Source of the DNA: PALSA-607 sp963737705
GTDB taxonomy: Bacteria; Actinomycetota; Actinomycetes; Acidothermales; Acidothermaceae
DNA: 64,000 bases
Assembly (NCBI GenBank): GCA_963737705.1
Contig: CAVTTP010000006.1
Coordinates: forward strand, 1-64,000
Direction: 5' to 3'
Shown here: one piece after another, positions 8,919 to 15,888 of the stretch
Position numbering within the stretch: position 1 is the first letter of the stretch
Layout: each line of letters opens with the position of its first letter
Notes under the pieces: model-generated
The model's database searches: none
The model's input: only the letters and a program-made list of their open reading frames with translations
Told to the model about the DNA's origin: nothing
Translations under genes and position numbers: made by a program

Positions 8919-9007
8919 TTTCCGCGGCGTTGGAAGAATCCCCACACCACCGCGGCCACGAACATCGTGACGGGGAAGACGAACGTCATGAACTGGCTGG
9001 TGTGCAT
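8915..9007 (-). CDS. 30-residue single-helix membrane peptide at the end of the cta operon
   Basis: ATG at 9007 to TAG at 8917-8915. The product starts MHTSQFMTFVFPVTMF and ends WGFFQRRGN: one hydrophobic helix (residues ~6-24) with a positively charged C-terminus. It begins 7 bases after the ctaE stop, with GAGGGCG just upstream. Single-helix peptides are common accessory subunits of haem-copper oxidases, so this may be a small oxidase subunit or assembly peptide. That role is inferred from position and topology only. Its TAG stop lies in the same CTAG that ends the convergent gene at 8918. Confidence 0.6.
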   Translation of the reverse strand: MHTSQFMTFVFPVTMFVAAVVWGFFQRRGN

Positions 9008-9014
9008 CGCGCCC

Positions 9015-9689
9015 TCAGTTCAGCACGGAGAAGAGGATGAACAGCACGATATTAACGAGCGCCACGAAGACTACGAACGCCTTCGCACCTAGAGCCGAGC
9101 CCGAAAACGCAAGCTGAATGCGATCGTCGCGGTTCGGGCCCTCGGGCGACAGCACCCATCGCACCCGCAACGACCGTGCCAGCAGCGTCTCCAGCCAATA
9201 TGCGGCGGCAAGGCAGTAGATAGCGAACAGCGGCATGGTGGCGACGTAGACCGAGGCGAAGCCCGATGAACCGGGCCCCCAGCCAAGGTTCGTCATGCTC
9301 GCAAGTTGCGTGATGGCGGCAGCGAGAAACAACAGGGTCGCGATCCCGCACGCCACCCGCCAGTCAGCGGAGTTCGTGCGCGCTCGGCCCGACTGCCACG
9401 ACCAGGTGTAGAACCAGAAGAGAGCTGCTCCGACGAGAACCATCGCCAAGACCGACACGCTGACGAAGTCAGACTCTCGCTGTCCGGGCGCCCGCCACAA
9501 CGTGTCGTTGTCGAGTGAGTGCAGGTAGAAGTAGGCGAAGACAGCAGACCCGAAGAGCATCGCTGACAGCGCGACGAACATACGCGAGCCCGTCCAGTAA
9601 GCGCCACGGATCGACGTCCGCTCGAGACTGAGATCACGAGCGCGATTCTCTGCCTCACCTGGCGCCAGACCGCCTGAAGTTGTCGTCAT
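9015..9689 (-). CDS. ctaE: cytochrome c oxidase subunit III
   Basis: A 224-residue, five-helix COX3-family protein. The N-terminus is hydrophilic (~30 residues). The 'MFVALSAMLFGSAVFAYFYLHS' pattern corresponds to helix III of the canonical subunit (W..M..Fl..E..fF..fF..y). The usual Glu of that motif is not evident here, and the chain is shorter than the seven-helix form. The ATG at 9689 follows the ctaD stop by one base. Subunit III stabilises proton uptake and turnover in aa3 oxidases. Confidence 0.88.
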   Translation of the reverse strand: MTTTSGGLAPGEAENRARDLSLERTSIRGAYWTGSRMFVALSAMLFGSAVFAYFYLHSLDNDTLWRAPGQRESDFVSVSVLAMVLVGAALFWFYTWSWQSGRARTNSADWRVACGIATLLFLAAAITQLASMTNLGWGPGSSGFASVYVATMPLFAIYCLAAAYWLETLLARSLRVRWVLSPEGPNRDDRIQLAFSGSALGAKAFVVFVALVNIVLFILFSVLN

Positions 9690-9690
9690 G

Positions 9691-11658
9691 TCAGCTCACC
9701 CCTTCAGCCTGGGTCGGGACGTCGGGTGGCTCGCCACCGATGTAGGCCATCGGTCCCGCGCCGGTGCCGTATTCGTACGGGCTCGAGACGACCGTCGGCA
9801 CGTGCGCGAAGTTGTATGCGACCGGTGGGGTGGAGGTCATCCACTCCAGGCCGCGCGAACCCCATGGGTTGCCGACTGGCTCGGTCGGGCGTGGGTCGAT
9901 GAACATCGTCTTCACGAAGTTGTAGACGAAGATCAGCATCGACAGACCGATCAAGTAGGCCGAGATCGACACCCAATCGTTAAGACCCTGCAGCGCCTTC
10001 TCGTACTCGAACACGCGTCGCGGCATGCCCAACTCGCCGATGGCGAACAGCGGCAAGAACGTCGAGTTGAAGAAGATGAACAGTGTCCAGAAGTGGATCT
10101 TGCCGAGCTTCTGGTTGAGCTGGCGACCCGTCATCTTCGGCAGCCAGTAATAGACGCCACCGAAGAACGTGAAGATGAGCCCGCCCATGATCGTGTAGTG
10201 GAAGTGCGCCATCACAAAGAAGCTGCCGTGCGCGACGGCATCAGTCGGAACATCGGAGAGGAAAACGCCTGAGATGCCGCCGATCAGGAAGTTGAAGAGC
10301 ATCCCGAGCACGAAAAGGACGGGGACGGTGAGTCGTAGTCGCGCGCGCCACAGTGTTCCGACCGCGGCCAGATAGATGATCCCCGTCGGGATCGAGATCA
10401 GTTCGGTAGTCAGCATGACGACCGGCCGCATGTCGGGGTTCATGCCGCTGACGAACAGGTGGTGCTGCCACACGAAGAACGACAGGACACCAACGCCGAC
10501 CATGCCCGCGACCGCGGTGCGGTAGCCGAATACGGGCTTGCGCGCAAAGACCGCCAGTAACTCCAACGCGATGCCGAAGCCGGGAAGCGCGAGAATGTAG
10601 ACCTCGGGGTGCCCGAAGAACCAGAACAAGTTCTCCCATAGGTACGAGCTACCGCCATGAGCCGCATCAAACAACGCGGTCTCTGCGGTTCGATCCATCA
10701 ACGACATGTACGACGCCGCGACCAGAACGGGCGCGGCGAGCACCATGAGCATGGCCGTGACCAGCATCGACCAAACAAACACCGGGACACGGGTCCAGGT
10801 CATTCCCGGTGCGCGGTAGTTGATGATGGTGGCGATGATGTTGAAACCGCCGACAATCATCGAAAGGGCCATCAGCCCAAACGCCACCAGGTAGGCGTCT
10901 TGGCCCTCGCCCGCTTCGATCGAGAGCGGGGCGTAGCCCGTCCAGCCAGTCGGGAAGCCGCCGACGATGATGCCCGACAGCAGCACGATGAACGCGGCCG
11001 GCGTGATCCAGAACGACAGCGCCTCGAGGCGTGGGAACGCCATGCGACGTGAGCCGATCATCAACGGCACGAGGTAGTTGCCGAACGGTCCGAGGATGAC
11101 CGAAGTCATCATCATCATCATCATCGTGCCGTGCTCGCCGACAACCTCGAGGTACGTGCCCGGCTGAAATATGTGGCGGGTCGGCGAGAGTAACTCAGAC
11201 CGGATCCCCAACGCGAACAGTCCAGCGACGAAGAAGTAGAAGAGCATGGCGACGAGGTACTGCACGCCGACGACCTTGTGGTCGAGGGTGTAGCTGAAGT
11301 ACGACCGCAGGGTGGGCTTGCGCTCGTGAGCTCCCTCAGCTTCGGTCGCGGGCGCGTAGCCGAACAGCTTTTGGAAGGGGTAGTTCAGCGCGCCGATCCC
11401 GGCCAGCCAGCCGAAGGTCGCGAACAGGTAACCGAGCACCAGCGCGTGGTTGTTCTGACCCTCGCCCTCAACCTGTTGGTAGTCGTGAGCGATCCAGTTG
11501 CCCACCATGTGCCCGATTGCGTAGCCAGCTGCAGCGCCGACCAACGCAAGCACGATGTTCGGACTCAGCCACCAGGGCCGAGTCGCGCGGGGCGCAGGTG
11601 GTCCGCCGGGGTTACCCGCCCTGTCAACCGCAGGGGGCGCCGTTGTATCCATTGCCAT
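9691..11658 (-). CDS. ctaD: haem-copper oxidase subunit I with altered proton-channel residues
   Basis: A 655-residue catalytic subunit I. An N-terminal extension of ~120 residues contains one or two extra helices. Metal ligands are present: low-spin haem His176 in EHGTM, CuB/Tyr motif GHPEVY (His350, Tyr354), the His399-His400 pair in WQHHLF, and HFH at 485-487. Compared from memory with canonical A-type enzymes, three positions differ. The Asp of the D-channel entry (GAPDMAF) is Arg205 (GSRRMAF). The K-channel Lys (IPTGIK) is Ile428. The Mg-site Asp after His477 is Gly478. A run of six ATG codons (11107-11124) encodes Met179-184. An RBS (GGAGG) precedes ATG 11658. The enzyme reduces O2 in the cytoplasmic membrane. 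Confidence 0.93.
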   Translation of the reverse strand: MAMDTTAPPAVDRAGNPGGPPAPRATRPWWLSPNIVLALVGAAAGYAIGHMVGNWIAHDYQQVEGEGQNNHALVLGYLFATFGWLAGIGALNYPFQKLFGYAPATEAEGAHERKPTLRSYFSYTLDHKVVGVQYLVAMLFYFFVAGLFALGIRSELLSPTRHIFQPGTYLEVVGEHGTMMMMMMTSVILGPFGNYLVPLMIGSRRMAFPRLEALSFWITPAAFIVLLSGIIVGGFPTGWTGYAPLSIEAGEGQDAYLVAFGLMALSMIVGGFNIIATIINYRAPGMTWTRVPVFVWSMLVTAMLMVLAAPVLVAASYMSLMDRTAETALFDAAHGGSSYLWENLFWFFGHPEVYILALPGFGIALELLAVFARKPVFGYRTAVAGMVGVGVLSFFVWQHHLFVSGMNPDMRPVVMLTTELISIPTGIIYLAAVGTLWRARLRLTVPVLFVLGMLFNFLIGGISGVFLSDVPTDAVAHGSFFVMAHFHYTIMGGLIFTFFGGVYYWLPKMTGRQLNQKLGKIHFWTLFIFFNSTFLPLFAIGELGMPRRVFEYEKALQGLNDWVSISAYLIGLSMLIFVYNFVKTMFIDPRPTEPVGNPWGSRGLEWMTSTPPVAYNFAHVPTVVSSPYEYGTGAGPMAYIGGEPPDVPTQAEGVS

Positions 11659-11671
11659 GAGTCGCGGCCTC

Positions 11672-12646
11672 CTACGGAATCACGCTGGGCGAGGCGGGAC
11701 CAGGAGGAGGTCCGCTTGGCAGCGGATCCTGGCCTGGGTCGTAATAGCCACCGTCGGACTGCGGAAGGTAGATGTCCGCGTATGGCGGCAAGAACGGGAT
11801 CAACTGTTGGTAGGTCGATGCTGCGCTGGTGACCCAGGTCTTGAAGTCGGCTGCGCTGACGACTTTGCCGGTCGAGGTCATCGACCCGTGATACAGGCCA
11901 CAGAGCTCATCGCACCGGATGTTGATCGAGCCGATTTTGTCAGCAGTGGCGAACGCGACGTTGTTCACCCCAGGGTTCGCGTCGGCCTTCACTCCAAGGT
12001 TTACGGCCCAGAACGAATGGATCACATCCAGGGAGGTGACGCTGTACTGAACCTCTTGACCAGCAGGTATGACCATCTCGGAGGTCTCGAGGCCGCCGTA
12101 CTGCGGGTAGCGGAACGTCCATCGCCATTGCTGTCCGATGACCTGGACCACCAGCAGCTTGCTCTTGGTGACATCGGCGTTATAGCCCGTCGGCGTGAAG
12201 ATCGGAAACTGACCCGAGCCCGTTCCTGCCCCGTCGTTGTGAGCGAGGTCGACGGTGCCGAACACGAACAGTGCGAGCACGGTCGCCGTGGTGACAGCGA
12301 GCCAGGTCGCTTGGAATCCACGATGCCCCTTCAGCGGCGGCCCGTCGCCAAGTTCGTCGACAGGAGTGCTCGACTTCACCCGCCAGTTGATGAGCACGTA
12401 GCCCAGATAGACCCAGATGAACACGAAGACGGGGACTGCGATGGTGCCAAGGAGGCGGTTGCCATCTTGTTGCACCCGCGCCTGGTCGGAATCCTTGCCC
12501 GGCGGCATGTGCGGGCCCCACACGAAATAGACCAGCACCATCCCGACGACCGACAGCACGAGCCAGACCACCGCGATCCGCAGCATGTGCTGCCGATCGG
12601 TTCGTTCGTCGCGCACGGACACCTGCGATCCCGCTGGCTGCGTCAT
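11672..12646 (-). CDS. ctaC: cytochrome c oxidase subunit II
   Basis: A 324-residue protein. Two transmembrane helices occupy the first ~110 residues and are followed by a periplasm-side cupredoxin domain with a complete CuA motif, CDELCGLYHGSM (Cys245, Cys249, His253, Met256), and an upstream His in 'DVIHSFW'. The C-terminus is a Pro/Gly-rich tail. Subunit II accepts electrons from cytochrome c or a cupredoxin. The ATG at 12646 is chosen because it overlaps the stop of the preceding cupredoxin-like gene (TGATG). The longer frame to 12832 reads antisense-like, low-quality protein. No fused cytochrome c domain is present. Confidence 0.93.
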   Translation of the reverse strand: MTQPAGSQVSVRDERTDRQHMLRIAVVWLVLSVVGMVLVYFVWGPHMPPGKDSDQARVQQDGNRLLGTIAVPVFVFIWVYLGYVLINWRVKSSTPVDELGDGPPLKGHRGFQATWLAVTTATVLALFVFGTVDLAHNDGAGTGSGQFPIFTPTGYNADVTKSKLLVVQVIGQQWRWTFRYPQYGGLETSEMVIPAGQEVQYSVTSLDVIHSFWAVNLGVKADANPGVNNVAFATADKIGSINIRCDELCGLYHGSMTSTGKVVSAADFKTWVTSAASTYQQLIPFLPPYADIYLPQSDGGYYDPGQDPLPSGPPPGPASPSVIP

Positions 12647-13320
12647 CAGGCCACGACCTTCAGGAAGCCGTTCATGTAGCCGAGCGTCGACATGCCGCCA
12701 CCGTTCCCGTACGGCCAGCCGAGCCCACAGGGTACGAAGCACTGCCACGGGTAGAGCCCCGCCGCCGGGGTCTTGATGGTGAACGTGACTGTGTTGTGGT
12801 CGAACGACGCTGCGCAGGGCGCGATACTGCATACGTTGGTATCAGCGGACGGAATACCCGGCATCGGAACCGAAATACCGAGCGTGGGCACCGCGAACGT
12901 GTGCCCGATCCCGTTGTCGGTGTTGTCGTTGACGATGCGCACCGGCGCTCCACCGTTAATGGCCGCAGTACCGTCGACAGTGCCTTGCACCTGATCCATA
13001 AATGAGTTCCGCAGCGTGCTGCCGGTGTCGTACTGGTCGATCGTGAAATGCACGAGCGTGTTCGCCTTCAGCTTGAACATCGTCGTGTGCACCCACTTGC
13101 CGTTGATGTCGGCCAGATAGGAGACGTACGTCGGGTGCGGCCCGTAACCGAGCGCGGGCACGGTCTGGAGATGGATCTCCTCCTGCCCGTTACTCCCGGT
13201 CGTCGCGGCGGCGGCGACTGTCGGCGGATAGTTCAGGAAGTACAAGAACAACATCGTCACCCCCGCCACGAAGACGGCGAACGCGACCCCAACGGCGGTC
13301 GCGCGCATGGGTCTGGTCAT
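12646..13320 (-). CDS. membrane-anchored cupredoxin-like protein in the cta operon
   Basis: A 224-residue protein with an N-terminal transmembrane anchor (residues ~8-32) and an extracytoplasmic beta domain. The C-terminal part has a type-1 copper-like layout: a His in 'GIGHTFAVP', then 'LYPWQCFVPCG' and 'GYMNGFLKV', giving His, Cys and possible Met or His ligands. Additional Cys residues (NVCSIAPCA) may form a disulfide. AGGAGG lies just upstream of ATG 13320. It is the gene before ctaC and overlaps it by one base. I infer an electron donor or copper carrier for subunit II. The exact ligand set is uncertain. Confidence 0.7.
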   Translation of the reverse strand: MTRPMRATAVGVAFAVFVAGVTMLFLYFLNYPPTVAAAATTGSNGQEEIHLQTVPALGYGPHPTYVSYLADINGKWVHTTMFKLKANTLVHFTIDQYDTGSTLRNSFMDQVQGTVDGTAAINGGAPVRIVNDNTDNGIGHTFAVPTLGISVPMPGIPSADTNVCSIAPCAASFDHNTVTFTIKTPAAGLYPWQCFVPCGLGWPYGNGGGMSTLGYMNGFLKVVA

Positions 13321-13360
13321 CTCGACCCTCCTGTCGGCGGGAGCGCGCAAAACACATGAG

Positions 13361-14284
13361 TCATACCCATGACCGCACCAGCACATCGAGCGACGCTGCG
13401 ATACAGAGCAAGCTCAAGTACGTGATCGACCAGTGGAAGAGTCGCAGCGGCTTGGGGTCGTCGCCTCGAGATACCCGGCCGCGAAGCGCGTGCGCTTCGC
13501 GGATAAACACCGCTCCAAGGCCAACAGCCACTGCGAGGAACACCACGCTTAGATGCGCGACCGGGAAGAGCAGCAGCGACGTCGCGACCATGGCCCAGGT
13601 GTAGAGCACGATCTGCTTGGCAACGACCGGCGCGCTGGCCACCACGGGCAGCATGGGCACACTCGCCGCCTCGTAGTCCTTGCGGAAGCGGAACGCGAGG
13701 GCCCAGAAGTGCGGCGGCGTCCACAGGAACACAACCCCGAAGAGGACGACGGGGGTCCAGGTCAGCGAGCCGGTGACCGCTGCCCAGCCGATGAGGACAG
13801 GCATGCAGCCCGCTGCGCCTCCCCACACGATGTTCTGGGACGTCCGCCTCTTGAGCAGGGCCGTGTAGACGAGCACATAGAAGGCGATCGCCGCCGCGGT
13901 CAGACCTGCCGCCAACAGATTCGTAGCGAGCGCGAGACCGACGACCGAGACCACACCTAGCGTCAGGCCGAAGATCAACGCGCCCGTCGGGCTGATTGAA
14001 CCGCGCGATAGCGGGCGCCGTTCTGTCCTGTGCATGAGCGCATCGATGTCGCGGTCGAGGTAGCAGTTGAGCGCGTTCGCGGAACCCGCAGCGAGCGCGC
14101 CACACACCAAGGTCGCGCTGAAGACCCGAAAGGAGGGGACACCCCGAGCGGCGAGCACGAGTGCCGGCACGGTCGTGACGATCAACAACTCAATGATGCG
14201 TGGCTTGGTGAGCGCGAAATAGTCGCGGGCGATGGTCAGGCGTGAGCGCCAGACCGGAGACGCGACGGCGGAGACCGCGGCCAC
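13361..14284 (-). CDS. ctaB: protohaem IX farnesyltransferase (haem O synthase)
   Basis: A 307-residue UbiA-family prenyltransferase. It attaches farnesyl to haem b to make haem O, the precursor of haem A for aa3-type oxidases. Visible motifs: FALTKPRIIELLIVTT at the N-terminus, the prenyl-diphosphate site NCYLDRDIDALMHRT-RRPL near 80-98, and LKRRTSQNIVWGGAAGCMP near 145-162, plus about nine helices. It leads the minus-strand oxidase operon, with 40 bp to the cupredoxin-like gene. The intergenic stretch to the divergent SURF1 gene holds the shared promoter region. Confidence 0.95.
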   Translation of the reverse strand: MAAVSAVASPVWRSRLTIARDYFALTKPRIIELLIVTTVPALVLAARGVPSFRVFSATLVCGALAAGSANALNCYLDRDIDALMHRTERRPLSRGSISPTGALIFGLTLGVVSVVGLALATNLLAAGLTAAAIAFYVLVYTALLKRRTSQNIVWGGAAGCMPVLIGWAAVTGSLTWTPVVLFGVVFLWTPPHFWALAFRFRKDYEAASVPMLPVVASAPVVAKQIVLYTWAMVATSLLLFPVAHLSVVFLAVAVGLGAVFIREAHALRGRVSRGDDPKPLRLFHWSITYLSLLCIAASLDVLVRSWV

Positions 14285-14354
14285 GTATCGCCACCCTTCT
14301 CGGCTGGTGAGAGCCAGTTCTGCGCAATCGGTTGCCCGGTTGGTGCGTCACTCT

Positions 14355-14364
14355 AGGACGTCCT
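14355..14364. promoter_or_regulatory. palindrome between ctaB and SURF1 genes
   Basis: AGGACGTCCT is a perfect 10-bp palindrome in the divergent promoter region between ctaB (start 14284) and the SURF1 gene (start 14532). The same interval contains the only AT-rich run here (near 14392-14415), a plausible promoter. A regulator is not identifiable. Confidence 0.3.
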
Positions 14365-14531
14365 GAACCGCAACGCACCAGGTCGGCGCGGATATTTTTG
14401 ATCAGAGTTTTCTAAGGTTGGCGCAGGTTCGTCGTCATGTATTCGTAAGGTTCGAGGGCTATAAGCGACAGGCGCTCCAACGCGCTGCGGCGCACCAATG
14501 GGCCTTCATTCGTGGCATTACCCTGTGCCGC

Positions 14532-15236
14532 ATGCGCACCAGACAGTCGGCCGTGAGCGTGGCCCTATGGACTGTGGTCGTGCTCCTTCTGGTGGTCGCG
14601 TTTGTGATGCTCGGTCGCTGGCAATGGCATCGGACCTACCGGGCCGTCGACGGCTACTCGGCGGAACCAGCTGCAGTTTCCTTGGAAACACTTGTCCCAG
14701 CGGGCGCCGCGATCCCTGCAACTGCGCTGGCGCGACAGGTCACTGTGACTGGCAACTACCTGACCACAGGTCAAGAAGTCGTGCCGGGTCACTCGCTCAG
14801 TGGTCAGGTCGTCTCGTGGGTGGTCACCCCTCTTGTCATGGCGGACAAGACCGAGGTGCTCGTCGTCCGCGGTTGGATTGGCTCAACCGAAGGTGCACTC
14901 GCAACCCCGCCAACCTCGCCGGTGTCTGTGACAGGTCGGGTTGAACTCGGTGACGTTCTAACTATTGGAACGATTCCGGCCGCGCAGTCGGCACTACCAG
15001 CCGGCTACCTGATCCGCACCGCGCAATCGCCGCCCGATCCGCTGTCATTGCAGCCGGTGCCGGCCGCGGCCCCACGAACTCATGCGCCCAAGCAATTCCA
15101 CCTACAGAACGCGATCTACGTCGTCCAGTGGTACTTGCTCGCGATCATCGCTGCCGTTACCTGGTGGCGATTCCTGTGGGCACGACGCCGACCGCAACCG
15201 GTCGATGATCAACTGCCCCTCGCTCCGGCCGTGTAG
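14532..15236 (+). CDS. SURF1-family cytochrome oxidase biogenesis protein
   Basis: About 234 residues with two helices bracketing an extracytoplasmic domain, the SURF1 topology. The N-terminal helix ends 'FVMLGRWQWHRTY' (family 'LG.WQ..R'), and near the C-terminus 'HLQNAIYVVQWYLLAIIA' matches the family 'H..YA.QWf.fa' motif. The internal 'EVLVVRGWIG' also fits. SURF1 assists haem A insertion into subunit I. The ATG at 14532 immediately precedes the first helix and is preferred over the open frame back to 14418. It is divergent from ctaB and its 3' end lies 14 bp from the convergent TlpA-like gene. Confidence 0.88.
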   Translation: MRTRQSAVSVALWTVVVLLLVVAFVMLGRWQWHRTYRAVDGYSAEPAAVSLETLVPAGAAIPATALARQVTVTGNYLTTGQEVVPGHSLSGQVVSWVVTPLVMADKTEVLVVRGWIGSTEGALATPPTSPVSVTGRVELGDVLTIGTIPAAQSALPAGYLIRTAQSPPDPLSLQPVPAAAPRTHAPKQFHLQNAIYVVQWYLLAIIAAVTWWRFLWARRRPQPVDDQLPLAPAV

Positions 15237-15250
15237 AAGTTAGGCCAGGC

Positions 15251-15814
15251 TCAGGTCTGCGCGACGACCCCGTCGAGTACCTGCTTCAACTCGGCCGCGG
15301 TGGTCGGGCCGATGACGCGGGCCGCGATGCGACCGCGTCTGTCGAGCACGAGCGTGCTCGGGATGCCCATCTGCGGCAGCACCTTCAGCTTGCTAAGCAG
15401 CGCGCCCTGCGGATCAACGAAACTCGGATAGCTCATCCCCGCCGAGGCCGCGAACGCCCGCCCCGCTGACGTGGTGTCGGCCTCGTCTATGCCGACGAAC
15501 ACGACGCCCTGCGCCGCGTAGGTCTTCGCTGCCGCGCCAAGCATCGGTGACTCCTCACGACATGGCCCGCACCACGAAGCCCAAACGTTGAGGACAACGA
15601 CCTTTCCTTGTCCGACCGAACTCAACGACAGCGCACTGCCGTCGAACGCTTTGCCCTTCAGCGACGGCGCTGCGTGCCGGTCGTTGATGGCGTAGGTCGT
15701 GAGACCGACAACGTCGACTGACGCAGCGGATTTAGACGCGCCGCCCGCAGCGGCGCCGCAACCGGTGAGCGTGATCGATGCGGCAACCAGCAAGACCACG
15801 GAACCCCTGGGCAT
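15251..15814 (-). CDS. TlpA/ResA-like thiol-disulfide lipoprotein
   Basis: A 187-residue exported thioredoxin-fold protein. The signal peptide ends in lipobox LTGC (Cys19). The redoxin domain carries WCGPC (Cys82, Cys85) in 'VVLNVWASWCGPCREE' and the cis-Pro loop 'MGIPSTLVLD'. Such proteins keep cytochrome c or CuA cysteines reduced. Next to the SURF1 and cta genes, a role in oxidase maturation is the likeliest reading. The start is only ~75 bp from the plus-strand propeller gene. Confidence 0.9.
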   Translation of the reverse strand: MPRGSVVLLVAASITLTGCGAAAGGASKSAASVDVVGLTTYAINDRHAAPSLKGKAFDGSALSLSSVGQGKVVVLNVWASWCGPCREESPMLGAAAKTYAAQGVVFVGIDEADTTSAGRAFAASAGMSYPSFVDPQGALLSKLKVLPQMGIPSTLVLDRRGRIAARVIGPTTAAELKQVLDGVVAQT

Positions 15815-15888
15815 CTGGACAGGCTAACGCGGCCTTACAAGGGCGCCATCCACGCGCGGGTCCGAGATCAGCCCGTCAGGGGTTCGTC

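Noticed and set aside
11555..12679. 374-residue plus-strand frame opposite ctaC
   Set aside because: It is antisense to a well-supported gene, rich in Arg/His/Asp with no family motif; a GC-bias shadow.
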